Positions 35,583 to 43,503 of a stretch of DNA of 64,000 bases are shown here, piece after piece. Source of the stretch: Peteryoungia aggregata LMG 23059 (GTDB lineage Bacteria > Pseudomonadota > Alphaproteobacteria > Rhizobiales > Rhizobiaceae); the NCBI RefSeq assembly GCF_030814435.1, contig NZ_JAUSUW010000003.1, forward strand, positions 310,001 to 374,000, in the 5' to 3' direction. A model generated the notes under the pieces. It did not search any database, was not told the origin of the DNA, and saw only the letters and a program-made list of their open reading frames with translations. The translations under genes and the position numbers were made by a program. The stretch's first letter is position 1. Each line of letters starts with the position of its first letter.

Positions 35583-36347
35583 ATGAATGAAGGCAGAACT
35601 GCCAAAACTTTGGTCCTGATCCCGGCCCGCATGGCATCGACCCGGCTCCCGGGCAAGCCGCTCGCCGATATTGCAGGCCTTCCGATGATCGTTCAGGTCG
35701 CAAAACGCGCGCAAGAGGCGGATGTCGGGCGAATCATCGTCGCCGTCGACGACCAGACTGTGTTCGACGCGGTTGCGGCTGCAGGCTTCGAGGTGGTGAT
35801 GACGCGGGTAGACCACCAGTCGGGTTCCGACCGGATCTTCGAGGCGCTGACCAAGGTCGATCCCGATGGGCAGGCCGAGATCATCATCAACGTGCAGGGC
35901 GACCTGCCGACGATCGATCCGCAGACGATCCGGGCGGCATTGCGACCACTCGAAGACCCGGCCGTCGACATCGCAACGCTGACGGTGGAGATCGAGGACG
36001 AGCAGGAAAAGACCAATCCGAACGTGGTGAAGGTCGTCGGCTCGCCGCTCTCTGCCGACAGGCTTCGGGCACTCTATTTTACCCGTGCGACCGCGCCACA
36101 CGGGGCCGGGCCGCTCTATCACCATATCGGGCTCTACGCCTATCGCCGCCACGCGCTCGAACGCTTCGTGTCTCTGGCGCCGTCAACGCTTGAAAAGCGG
36201 GAATCGCTCGAACAACTTCGCGCGCTCGAAGCCGGCATGCGCATCGATGTCGAGGTGGTAAAGACCGTGCCCCTCGGCGTCGACACACCTGCCGATCTCG
36301 AAAAGGCGCGTCGCATTCTTTCCGCATCCTCCAACGCAGGACACTGA
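35583..36347 (+). CDS. kdsB: 3-deoxy-manno-octulosonate cytidylyltransferase
   Basis: A 254-residue CMP-KDO synthetase that activates KDO with CTP for lipopolysaccharide inner-core assembly in the cytoplasm. The N-terminal [15 protein letters not shown] (about residues 14-28) binds the nucleotide triphosphate. [29 protein letters not shown] (metal-binding Asp) and [16 protein letters not shown] near 180 are family signatures. The length is normal. pheA begins five bases after its stop on the same strand, so the two genes are almost certainly co-transcribed, an arrangement I recall from other rhizobia. Confidence 0.96.
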   Translation: MNEGRTAKTLVLIPARMASTRLPGKPLADIAGLPMIVQVAKRAQEADVGRIIVAVDDQTVFDAVAAAGFEVVMTRVDHQSGSDRIFEALTKVDPDGQAEIIINVQGDLPTIDPQTIRAALRPLEDPAVDIATLTVEIEDEQEKTNPNVVKVVGSPLSADRLRALYFTRATAPHGAGPLYHHIGLYAYRRHALERFVSLAPSTLEKRESLEQLRALEAGMRIDVEVVKTVPLGVDTPADLEKARRILSASSNAGH

Positions 36348-36351
36348 TCCC

Positions 36352-37203
36352 TTGGCACCGACGAACAAGATTTCCTTCCAGGGCGACTACGGCGCAAATT
36401 CCGACATGGCCTGCCGCGACATGTTCCCCAACATGGAGCCGCTTCCCTGCCCGACCTTCGAGGATGCCTTCGTGGCGCTGGAGACGGGCGAAGTGGATCT
36501 GGCGATGATCCCGATCGAGAATACGCTCGCGGGCCGCGTGGCCGACATCCACTATCTGCTGCCGCTGTCGCGCCTGCATATCGTCGGCGAGTACTTCATG
36601 CCGATCCGCTTCCAGCTGATGGTGCTGCCAGGCGTGAAGCTTGATGAGATCCGCACCGTGCACAGCCATATCCATGCGCTCGGCCAGTGCCGCAAGATCA
36701 TCCGCAGCCATGGCTGGAAGGCGGTTGTCGCCGGCGATACGGCCGGGGCGGCAAAGCTGGTTTCCGAGAAGGGCGACCGCACCATGGCGGCCCTTGCGCC
36801 GCGGCTCGCTGCCTCTCTCTACGGGCTCGATATCCTGGCCGAAAATGTCGAGGATTCGGAAAACAACGTGACCCGCTTCGTGGTGCTCTCGCGCGACGAG
36901 GACGACCAGAAGCGCACAGCTGCCGACGAGCAGTTCATCACCACCTTCGTGTTCAATGTCCGCAACCTTCCGGCCGCGCTCTACAAGGCGATGGGCGGCT
37001 TTGCGACGAACGGGGTGAACATGACCAAGCTCGAAAGCTACCAGATCGGCGGCAAGTTCACGGCGACGCAGTTCTATGCCGATATCGAGGGGCATCCAGA
37101 CGATGCACCCGTGCGGCGGGCCCTAGAAGAGCTACGCTTCTTCTCAGAGAAGGTGCGCATTCTCGGGGTGTACAAGGCGCATGCCATGCGCGGCAAGCTC
37201 TGA
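36352..37203 (+). CDS. pheA: Prephenate dehydratase
   Basis: A 283-residue monofunctional prephenate dehydratase producing phenylpyruvate for phenylalanine synthesis. The catalytic domain begins KISFQGDYGANSDMACRD and includes IENTLAGRV (about residues 48-56) and the NVTRFVVL motif, with catalytic Thr, near 175. A C-terminal ACT domain follows (about 200-278: TFVFNVRNLPAALYKAMGGF, NMTKLESYQIGG), which normally gives feedback inhibition by phenylalanine. The start is TTG at 36352 with AGGA twelve bases upstream; no ATG is nearby. It is five bases downstream of kdsB. A palindromic repeat follows 18 bases after the stop. Confidence 0.95.
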   Translation: MAPTNKISFQGDYGANSDMACRDMFPNMEPLPCPTFEDAFVALETGEVDLAMIPIENTLAGRVADIHYLLPLSRLHIVGEYFMPIRFQLMVLPGVKLDEIRTVHSHIHALGQCRKIIRSHGWKAVVAGDTAGAAKLVSEKGDRTMAALAPRLAASLYGLDILAENVEDSENNVTRFVVLSRDEDDQKRTAADEQFITTFVFNVRNLPAALYKAMGGFATNGVNMTKLESYQIGGKFTATQFYADIEGHPDDAPVRRALEELRFFSEKVRILGVYKAHAMRGKL

Positions 37204-37220
37204 TCAGAATGGTGGCGGCG

Positions 37221-37318
37221 TAGAGCATTTCCCGCGCAAAGGAGCGCCTCTAATGCTCTATCCGTTTGTTTCCATGCAATTCCAGCAAAACCGCTTCGCG
37301 CCTTTGCTGGAATTGCTC
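37221..37318. repeat. Rhizobial palindromic intergenic repeat between pheA and nudC
   Basis: A left palindrome (TAGAGCATT 37221-37229 with AATGCTCTA 37252-37260) and a right palindrome with perfect 14-base arms (GCAATTCCAGCAAA 37276-37289 and TTTGCTGGAATTGC 37303-37316) around a GC-rich loop. This GAGCAT/CAATTCCAGCAAA pattern is, as I recall, a widespread intergenic repeat in Rhizobiaceae. It fills the convergent gap, abuts the nudC stop and may form the transcript ends of both genes. Confidence 0.78.
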
Positions 37319-38276
37319 AGTGCCGCCACTCGAACCAGTCTTCGATCAGCCTGCGGGCGATCGTGCCGTTGATCGGTAGTGAGCGTCCGTCGAATGACCC
37401 CTCCGACAACATTCGGCCGATCTCGTCTCGGGTAAACCAGCGGCAATCCTCGAGTTCCACGGTGTCGAAGGCAATGTCGAAGTCGGTGGCCTCGCCGTAA
37501 CAGCCGATCATCAGCTGGTGCGGCATCGGCCAGGGCTGCGAGGCGTGATAGCGGACGCGGCCGACGGTGATGCCCGACTCTTCTCGCGTTTCGCGCCGGA
37601 CGGCGTTTTCGATGGTCTCGCCCGGCTCGACGAAGCCGGCGAGCGAGGAATACATGCCCGCCGGAAAGCGCGGGCTGCGGCCCATCAGGCAACGATCCTT
37701 CTTCTCGTCGACCACAAGCATGATGGCGACCGGATCGGTGCGCGGGAAGATCTCATGGCCGCAGGCGGTGCATTTGCGCTTGTAGCCGCCGATGAGGGCT
37801 TCCATCGTGCCGCCGCAGCGGCCGCAGAAGCTGTTATCTGCATTCCAGCGCAGGAGGCTCAAGGCCTGGGCGACTTCGCCCAGAAGTTCGTCACTCACAA
37901 GGGCGTCGCGGAAGAGCGCACGGGGGTCTGCCGGCTTGTAGTGCGCCGCGAGCGCTTCCGGCGCGACACTGACGGGAACTGCGAGGCGCGGTTCGCCGGA
38001 GGGCTGGTGGCCCAGCAGGATCGCGTCGTCAAAGTTCGGCTGCAACTCGGCGAGCTCGTAAGGGGCAAACAGCGGATCGAGCACCTGGCCGTCATGCTTC
38101 AGCACCAGTTGGGTCCCGGAGAAGGCGAGAATATGCATACCCTCGACCTTCAACGCCTTTTCGAGCGAGGTTTCGTCGCGATGTTCGCTGTCGCGGTCGA
38201 GCTTGTTGCCCGAGAAGGCCGTGAGTTCGCTGGGTTCGAGATGCGGGGCACGGTTGAGGAAAATCGAATTCTTCAT
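37317..38276 (-). CDS. nudC: NAD(+)/NADH diphosphatase
   Basis: A 319-residue Nudix hydrolase that cleaves NADH, and removes NAD caps from RNA in E. coli, in the cytoplasm. A zinc ribbon is visible as FCGRCGG followed by KRKCTACGHEIFPRTDP near residues 152-180. The Nudix box is GFVEPGETIENAVRRETREESG (G-x5-E-x7-REUxEExGU) near 215-236. SQPWPMPHQLMIGC downstream of the box is the NudC-specific SQPWPFPxS-like motif. Its start overlaps the stop of the HIT-protein gene by four bases (ATGA), so the two are coupled. The 3' end abuts a palindromic repeat. Confidence 0.94.
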   Translation of the reverse strand: MKNSIFLNRAPHLEPSELTAFSGNKLDRDSEHRDETSLEKALKVEGMHILAFSGTQLVLKHDGQVLDPLFAPYELAELQPNFDDAILLGHQPSGEPRLAVPVSVAPEALAAHYKPADPRALFRDALVSDELLGEVAQALSLLRWNADNSFCGRCGGTMEALIGGYKRKCTACGHEIFPRTDPVAIMLVVDEKKDRCLMGRSPRFPAGMYSSLAGFVEPGETIENAVRRETREESGITVGRVRYHASQPWPMPHQLMIGCYGEATDFDIAFDTVELEDCRWFTRDEIGRMLSEGSFDGRSLPINGTIARRLIEDWFEWRH

Positions 38277-38680
38277 TGGAATGCTTCAAGTATCCTGTGC
38301 TTCATGGCCTCGAAGGCCTTTTCCTCATAGGGGACAGACTGGCCAAAACCCCAGATCGGGCCGGGCCAGTTCGGGTCATTTTCGCTGCGCGCGACGACAT
38401 GCACGTGAAGCTGGCGCACGATATTGCCGATCGCCGCGATGTTGATCTTCTCGGCACCGATCGCCTTCTTCAGCGCCGTGCCAACGGTCACCTGCTCGAA
38501 GGTCAGCATGGCTTGGTCGAGCGGCGTCAGGTCGAAGATCTCCGATACCTCAGGGCGCTGCGGGACGAGAATCAGCCACGGCCAGCGGCTATCCCGGGCA
38601 AGCCGCAGGTCGCAAAGGCCGAGTTTCAGGATCGACTCGCTGTCTCTGCCAAGACGCTCATCCAGGGTGAATGGCTGCAC
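38273..38680 (-). CDS. HIT-family protein
   Basis: A 135-residue histidine-triad protein beginning with GTG 38680, which has GGAGAGA seven bases upstream. The HIT motif is QLHVHVVARSEND (H-x-H-x-H pattern reduced to H-V-H plus a downstream polar residue) near residues 90-102. It is preceded by WPWLILVPQRPEVSEIFDL, the strand that precedes the active site in this subfamily. HIT proteins hydrolyse nucleotide-phosphoramidates or dinucleotide polyphosphates; this subgroup is uncharacterised as far as I know. It is translationally coupled to nudC (ATGA overlap), which suggests shared nucleotide-housecleaning function. An open frame upstream of the GTG lies antisense to the SRP RNA and should not be included. 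Confidence 0.85.
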   Translation of the reverse strand: MQPFTLDERLGRDSESILKLGLCDLRLARDSRWPWLILVPQRPEVSEIFDLTPLDQAMLTFEQVTVGTALKKAIGAEKINIAAIGNIVRQLHVHVVARSENDPNWPGPIWGFGQSVPYEEKAFEAMKHRILEAFQ

Positions 38681-38734
38681 GGTGTTTCTCTCCGCTTTGT
38701 TTTCAATGACGCTAGCAGTTTTTTCGGCGCTTGG

Positions 38735-38763
38735 CTTGCATTTGGCAGCGTTATTGCCGATAT
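38735..38763 (+). promoter_or_regulatory. Promoter of the SRP RNA gene
   Basis: CTTGCA at 38735-38740 and CGATAT at 38758-38763 are separated by 17 bases, close to the rhizobial housekeeping consensus CTTGAC-N17-CTATAT. Transcription would begin near 38770, where the SRP RNA starts. Confidence 0.65.
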
Positions 38764-38769
38764 GTCTCC

Positions 38770-38870
38770 TCGGGAGGTTGGTGGTGGACGAGCCACTCGC
38801 CAACCGGGTCAGGTCCGGAAGGAAGCAGCCCCAACGAGCGCGGCACGGGTCATCGTGCCAGCCTCCCACC
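38770..38870 (+). ncRNA. ffs: Signal recognition particle RNA (small bacterial 4.5S type)
   Basis: The universally conserved domain IV core GGTCAGGTCCGGAAGGAAGC lies at 38807-38826, followed by the CAGCC and the complementary 3' strand. The terminal helix is formed by GGGAGG (38772-38777) and CCTCCC (38862-38867). The length of about 100 nt fits the small bacterial SRP RNA that binds Ffh and targets nascent membrane proteins. A promoter with near-consensus spacing sits just upstream, and dnaX begins 80 bases downstream on the same strand. Exact ends are estimated from the terminal helix. Confidence 0.93.
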
Positions 38871-38949
38871 TCATCTTCATTTACGGCCTCTCTTTCCAAC
38901 AGGGGCCGTGCCATGCCCGGATGCGGGCGACGGGGAAGCTGGCAACGCG

Positions 38950-40830
38950 ATGAGCGATTTCGAGCCGACTGCAGAGGCCAAGGCCGCCCCCGGCGGCTAC
39001 CGCGTTCTCGCCCGCAAATATCGCCCCAAGGATTTCACGGACCTGATGGTCGGCCAGGAGCCGATGGTGCGGACGCTGACCAACGCGTTCGAGACCGGTC
39101 GTATCGCCCAGGCCTATATGCTGACCGGTGTGCGCGGGGTGGGCAAGACGACCACGGCCCGCATTCTGGCGCGCGCGCTCAACTACAAGACCGCTGAGAT
39201 CGACAAGCCGACGATCGACCTTCGCATCCCCGGTGAACATTGCCAGGCGATCATGGAAGGCCGGCATGTCGACGTGATCGAGATGGACGCCGCTTCGCAT
39301 ACCGGTATCGACGACATCCGAGAGATCATCGAGCAGGTGCGCTATCGCCCGGTTTCGGCGCGCTACAAAGTCTACATCATCGACGAAGTGCATATGCTGT
39401 CGACGGCGGCCTTCAACGGCCTCTTGAAGACGCTCGAAGAGCCGCCGGAGCATGTGAAGTTCATCTTCGCGACGACCGAAATCCGCAAGGTTCCGATCAC
39501 CGTCCTTTCCCGCTGCCAGCGCTTCGACCTGCGCCGGATCAGCGCCGGCGATCTCGTCGGGCTGTTCTCGACGATCGCGTCCAAGGAAGGCATCGAGGCG
39601 GATGAGGACGCGCTGGCAATGATTGCGCGCGCGGCCGAAGGTTCGGCGCGTGACGGTCTGTCGCTGCTCGACCAGGCGATTGCGCATGGCAGTGGCGTGG
39701 TGCATGCCGATGCGGTTCGCGCCATGCTCGGCCTTGCCGACCGGGCGCGTATCGTTGATCTCTTCGAGCATATCGTGCGCGGTGATGTGGCGGCAGCCCT
39801 TTCAGAATTCGGCAGCCAGTATGAGGCGGGTGCGAACCCGACGGTGGTGCTGACAGATCTTGCCGACTTCACCCATCTGGTGACCCGGCTCAAATACATA
39901 CCGTCCGCCGCACAGGATCCATCGCTTTCCGAAGTGGAACGCGTGCGGGGCGCCGAGCTGGCTGATAGCGTGGCGGTGACGACACTGTCGCGTATGTGGC
40001 AGATGCTGCTCAAGGGCATTCCGGAGGCCGAGGCCTCTTCCCGGCCTGCCGGGGCTGCCGAAATGGTGCTGATCCGGCTTGCGCATGCCGCCCATCTGCC
40101 CTCGCCCGAAGATGCGGCGCGACGCCTGCTGGAGCTTTCCAATGGCGATGGCGGAGCAGAGGGCGGGCCATCCGCACCCCGTCCAAACGGCGGCGGTGGT
40201 GGCGCCTCGATGGCGATGCGGGTGCAGGCCGTGGGTCAACCCGCACAGGACAGCGCCCCGCGACCGGCGATGAGCCAACCGGTTGCGCATCTGCAGAGCG
40301 TGCCGGCTGGAGACGCCCTGCCGCAGATGATGGAACGCCGCGAACCCAAGGTCGAGGAAGCACTAGCCCCGGGTGTACACGTTGAGACGCTCGACGATAT
40401 TGCGGATCTTTGCACCAAGAACCGCGCACCGGTCTTGCGTGCCCAGCTTCGCCAGTTCGTACATCTCGTGAAGATCGAGCCGGGCCGGCTGGAAATCCGG
40501 CTGGAATCGCAATGCCCGCCGACAATCGTCAACGAGCTCAAGATGAAGCTCAGCGAGTGGACCGGGATCACCTGGTGGGTGACGCTCTCCAACGATGCGG
40601 GCGCGCCGACGCTGGTCGAGGTTGAAAAAACGACTCGCGAGGCGCGGCTCGTCGATGCGCGGCAGGACCCCGATGTGGCGGCGATCCTCGCCCGCTTTCC
40701 GGGCGCCAAGGTGACCGACGTCCGGATCAAGGCAGCTGCAATCGAGGATGACGACATCGTGGCGCCACCGCCGGCGGCGGCGGAATCGGCCGATGGCGAC
40801 ATCCTGCCGGGCGACGACATCGAATTCTAG
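38950..40830 (+). CDS. dnaX: DNA polymerase III subunit gamma/tau
   Basis: A 626-residue AAA+ clamp-loader subunit. MSDFEPTAEAK precedes the conserved YRVLARKYRPKDFTDLMVGQE. Walker A is GVRGVGKTTTARI near residue 62, Walker B/DExx is YIIDEVHMLSTAAFNGLLKTLEEPP near 145 and sensor 1 is IFATTEIRKVP near 175. The C-terminal third is Pro/Gly-rich, then a tau-like domain ending in DDIEF. The four-Cys zinc module of E. coli DnaX (after ARAL-N) is almost absent: only one Cys (PGEHCQAI) remains. ATG 38950 matches the conserved start; upstream in-frame starts overlap the SRP RNA. It is followed by ybaB, the usual partner gene. Confidence 0.95.
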   Translation: MSDFEPTAEAKAAPGGYRVLARKYRPKDFTDLMVGQEPMVRTLTNAFETGRIAQAYMLTGVRGVGKTTTARILARALNYKTAEIDKPTIDLRIPGEHCQAIMEGRHVDVIEMDAASHTGIDDIREIIEQVRYRPVSARYKVYIIDEVHMLSTAAFNGLLKTLEEPPEHVKFIFATTEIRKVPITVLSRCQRFDLRRISAGDLVGLFSTIASKEGIEADEDALAMIARAAEGSARDGLSLLDQAIAHGSGVVHADAVRAMLGLADRARIVDLFEHIVRGDVAAALSEFGSQYEAGANPTVVLTDLADFTHLVTRLKYIPSAAQDPSLSEVERVRGAELADSVAVTTLSRMWQMLLKGIPEAEASSRPAGAAEMVLIRLAHAAHLPSPEDAARRLLELSNGDGGAEGGPSAPRPNGGGGGASMAMRVQAVGQPAQDSAPRPAMSQPVAHLQSVPAGDALPQMMERREPKVEEALAPGVHVETLDDIADLCTKNRAPVLRAQLRQFVHLVKIEPGRLEIRLESQCPPTIVNELKMKLSEWTGITWWVTLSNDAGAPTLVEVEKTTREARLVDARQDPDVAAILARFPGAKVTDVRIKAAAIEDDDIVAPPPAAAESADGDILPGDDIEF

Positions 40831-40879
40831 GGCCTGAAACCCTTCTCGCAAAACACGACAACAATCCAAGGAGATGACG

Positions 40880-41203
40880 ATGCGCGACATCATGGGCATG
40901 ATGGGCAAGGTCAAGGAAATGCAGTCCAAGATGGAGAAGATGCAGGAAGAGATTGCTGCACTCGAAATCGAAGGCAAGTCCGGCGGCGGCCTGGTGACCG
41001 TCGTCCTGACCGGCAAGGGCGAGATGCGGAGCATCAAGATTGACCCGTCGCTCTTCAAGGAAGACGAAGTCGAGATCCTGGAGGACCTGATCGTGGCTGC
41101 CCACAAGGACGCCAAGGACAAGGGCGAAGCCCAGGCGCAGGAAAAGATGGCGGCGCTGACGGCCGGCATCCCGCTGCCGCCGGGCATGAAGTTCCCGTTC
41201 TGA
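40880..41203 (+). CDS. ybaB: YbaB/EbfC-family nucleoid-associated protein
   Basis: A 107-residue DNA-binding protein of the YbaB/EbfC family. It begins [28 protein letters not shown], an amphipathic helix for dimerisation, followed by the central beta-sheet [23 protein letters not shown] and a helix ending PPGMKFPF. It binds DNA as a dimer and is thought to shape the nucleoid or assist RecFOR-linked repair. ATG 40880 has AAGGAG six bases upstream; the ATG at 40874 sits inside that site. The gene directly follows dnaX. recR, normally next, is displaced 1.7 kb by two inverted genes. Confidence 0.94.
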   Translation: MRDIMGMMGKVKEMQSKMEKMQEEIAALEIEGKSGGGLVTVVLTGKGEMRSIKIDPSLFKEDEVEILEDLIVAAHKDAKDKGEAQAQEKMAALTAGIPLPPGMKFPF

Positions 41204-41225
41204 TCAAGACGGCTGATCGGGTCTG

Positions 41226-42116
41226 TCAGGGATAGACCCGATCTCCCCAGGGGTTTTCTCCCTCGCGCAGAAACGCGAGGCTCTGGCGCCAGAAGCCATC
41301 CTGATGGCGGGCGTGGAAGAGATCGAAGTGGCCGACCTTGGCAAAGCCGAGGTCTTGCGGTGCCAGTAGCACCTTCGTCACCGGCGAGCGACGGTAGTAG
41401 CGCATGGCGCGGCTGATCGCTTTCGGGGTGGCGAATTCATCATCCGACATGGTGACGCTCAGGATCGGGCCGGTTGCTGTCGCGAAACGGTCGCACATGG
41501 CTTCGGCGGCCTCTTGTGACAGACCCTGCTCGGCCCTGCCCTGCTGCAATCCCCAGCCATAGGCGACGCCTTTCGGGAGGTCCTCGAGCCAGCCAAGGCG
41601 CTTGCCGGGAAAGTGCCCGAGTGCAAGCGTGATCGCGGGCATCGCGACATGCCATTTGAGGAAAAGCGGCAGGCGCCGCGCCGGCAGGTAGTCTCCCCAA
41701 TAACCATATTGGCCGCCGACCGAGAGCATGGCCGAGACGCGTCCGACCGCCGGCGAATAGCCCGGCAGGAAACCGCCGATGCTGTGGCCGACAACGAGCA
41801 CGCGTCCGGTCTCGTCCTTATGCAATGCATGGCGCAGGGCTGCGTCGAAATCCTGTTCGCCCCATTGGCGCCAGGTGAAGGTTGAGCCCTTAAGGGTCTC
41901 GGGGCGTGAAAGGCCGATGCCTCGGTAATCATAGGTGAGGACGCAGAAGCCGTTGGCCGCGAGATAGGCGGCGTAGCGGTGGTAATAGCGGGCGTGGACG
42001 CCGGTAGCCGGATTAATGACCACGGTGGCGGATGGCGACGCCTCCGCTGCCGGCCACCAATGACCGATCAGCCGCACGCCATCGGCCGCGGTCAGCTCTA
42101 TTCTCCTCGGGTCCAT
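41226..42116 (-). CDS. Alpha/beta hydrolase (YheT/serine aminopeptidase-like)
   Basis: A 296-residue cytoplasmic alpha/beta hydrolase. MDPRRIELTAADGVRLIGHWWPA leads to the oxyanion region VVINPATGVHARYYHRYA (about residues 40-57) and VLTYDYRGIGLSRP near 72. The nucleophile elbow is GHSIGG (Ser near residue 115), and the distal His is in KVGHFDLF near 270. The substrate is unknown; the HWWPAAEASPSATVV and NPATGV pattern resembles lysophospholipase- or peptidase-like hydrolases. ATG 42116 has a GGAGG site. It lies inverted between ybaB and recR and ends 22 bases from ybaB, convergent to it. Confidence 0.85.
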   Translation of the reverse strand: MDPRRIELTAADGVRLIGHWWPAAEASPSATVVINPATGVHARYYHRYAAYLAANGFCVLTYDYRGIGLSRPETLKGSTFTWRQWGEQDFDAALRHALHKDETGRVLVVGHSIGGFLPGYSPAVGRVSAMLSVGGQYGYWGDYLPARRLPLFLKWHVAMPAITLALGHFPGKRLGWLEDLPKGVAYGWGLQQGRAEQGLSQEAAEAMCDRFATATGPILSVTMSDDEFATPKAISRAMRYYRRSPVTKVLLAPQDLGFAKVGHFDLFHARHQDGFWRQSLAFLREGENPWGDRVYP

Positions 42117-42196
42117 CACTCCTCCAAGTGGGCGGCATGATGGCGAGAGGTGGGATGGGGGTAAAGCCTCGGAGACTAAGACCTTCGGCGGAGACC

Positions 42197-42817
42197 TCAC
42201 ATCTCCCCGGCGCGGATCGCATCCCTTACCTTGTAGTGGACGGGTGCGGCGAGATAACGGGCGCGGTCGGTCTCGCTCAGTCTGCGGCCGAAGGTCGCCA
42301 TCATCTCGCGCATGGTGACGCGGTCGCCGCTCCAGGGCGTGAATTCGACGGCTTGGCCGGCTTCGACCATGCCGCCCTGCAAGACCCGCGTGTAGGCGCC
42401 CGGGCGGGCAGCGCGGGTGTAGCGCTTGACGATGGTTGGATCGTCCATCTTGGCGGCGAAGGTGGCGCAGGGCATGCGGGCGGAGGTGACTTCAAGAAGC
42501 ACCTCGCCGATGGCCAGCCTGTCGCCGGCAGCCAGCATGGCGCTTTCAAGCCCCTCAATCACGAGGTTCTCACCGAAGGTGCCATAGGGCAGATCGCGGT
42601 CGAGCTCGGCCTGCCACCAATCGAGGTCGATGGAGCCCTCGATATAGACGGCCTGATCGACGCCGCCATGGTGCTTGCGGTTGAGGATCGCGTCGCCGAC
42701 GAGGCCTTCGGCATCGACCATAACAGGACCCTGGATGGCGAGCTTATTGATGCCGGTCTTGTATTTCTTGCCGGGCAGGATCTCGGGTCGACCAAGGCAG
42801 ACGGCGAGGATTTTCAT
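42197..42817 (-). CDS. MOSC-domain protein (YiiM-like)
   Basis: A 206-residue MOSC-domain protein: [18 protein letters not shown], then [30 protein letters not shown] (about residues 35-64) with the HHGGxDxAVY signature. [13 protein letters not shown] and [27 protein letters not shown] follow, the latter containing the conserved Cys near residue 122 that is proposed to bind sulfur or molybdenum. C-terminal [21 protein letters not shown] is also typical. YiiM-type proteins reduce N-hydroxylated compounds with a Moco cofactor in E. coli. ATG 42817 is favoured by a GAAGGG site nine bases upstream; 42826 is an alternative. It may need Moco made with the help of the MoeB-like protein in this window. 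Confidence 0.88.
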   Translation of the reverse strand: MKILAVCLGRPEILPGKKYKTGINKLAIQGPVMVDAEGLVGDAILNRKHHGGVDQAVYIEGSIDLDWWQAELDRDLPYGTFGENLVIEGLESAMLAAGDRLAIGEVLLEVTSARMPCATFAAKMDDPTIVKRYTRAARPGAYTRVLQGGMVEAGQAVEFTPWSGDRVTMREMMATFGRRLSETDRARYLAAPVHYKVRDAIRAGEM

Positions 42818-42873
42818 GTCGGGCATCCCTTCGGCGATTCCGTTTCCCGACTATATGGGCTAGAAACGCCGCC

Positions 42874-43479
42874 ATGGCAAAACGAGTCACCGGCCCCGAA
42901 ATCGAGAAACTCATCCAGCTTCTGGCGAAAGTGCCGGGGCTTGGACCACGCTCGGCACGACGTGCGGCGCTGCATCTGATCAAGAAGAAGGATCAACTTC
43001 TCGGACCCCTGGGTCATGCCATGGGCGAGGCCTATGACAAGGTGAAGATCTGCTCCTGCTGCGGCAATGTCGACACCGTCGATCCCTGCACCGTCTGCAC
43101 TGACGTCGCTCGCGACCAGACGGTGATCATCGTCGTTGAAGACGTATCCGATCTCTGGGCACTGGAACGCGCGGCCGCTATGAATGCCGCCTATCATGTG
43201 CTGGGCGGCACTTTGTCACCGCTCGACGGGATCGGGCCAGATGATCTCAACATCAAGGGGCTGATCGACCGGGTGGCAAAGGGCGGGATCCGCGAGATCA
43301 TCATCGCGGTCAATGCCACCGTCGAGGGGCAGACCACAGCACACTATATAACAGACCACCTGACGGGGCTCGACGTGAAGATCACGCGGCTCGCCCATGG
43401 CGTGCCCGTGGGTGGCGAACTCGATTATCTGGATGAGGGCACATTGTCTGCGGCAATCAGAGCCCGCACCGCGATCTGA
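42874..43479 (+). CDS. recR: Recombination protein RecR
   Basis: A 201-residue RecR of the RecFOR pathway. The N-terminal helix-hairpin-helix is [18 protein letters not shown] (about residues 19-36). A zinc finger follows in [19 protein letters not shown] (CxxC...CxxC, about 54-72). The Toprim domain spans about 80-175 ([33 protein letters not shown]). The length is normal. RecR forms a ring with RecO or RecF to load RecA at gaps. It belongs to the ancestral dnaX-ybaB-recR order but is separated from ybaB by two genes on the opposite strand. A lytic transglycosylase gene follows after 24 bases. Confidence 0.95.
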   Translation: MAKRVTGPEIEKLIQLLAKVPGLGPRSARRAALHLIKKKDQLLGPLGHAMGEAYDKVKICSCCGNVDTVDPCTVCTDVARDQTVIIVVEDVSDLWALERAAAMNAAYHVLGGTLSPLDGIGPDDLNIKGLIDRVAKGGIREIIIAVNATVEGQTTAHYITDHLTGLDVKITRLAHGVPVGGELDYLDEGTLSAAIRARTAI

Positions 43480-43503
43480 CTGATATTCCGGGAGGAAACA
43501 TCG

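Noticed and set aside
38689-38914. N-terminal extension of the HIT protein
   Set aside because: It would read antisense through the SRP RNA; GTG 38680 has a good ribosome-binding site and fits family length.
40624-40632. A-rich run in dnaX as a programmed frameshift site for gamma
   Set aside because: It lies near the 3' end of the tau-like region and a -1 shift there would only change the last part of the protein; no slippery heptamer with a following hairpin was seen at the domain III boundary.
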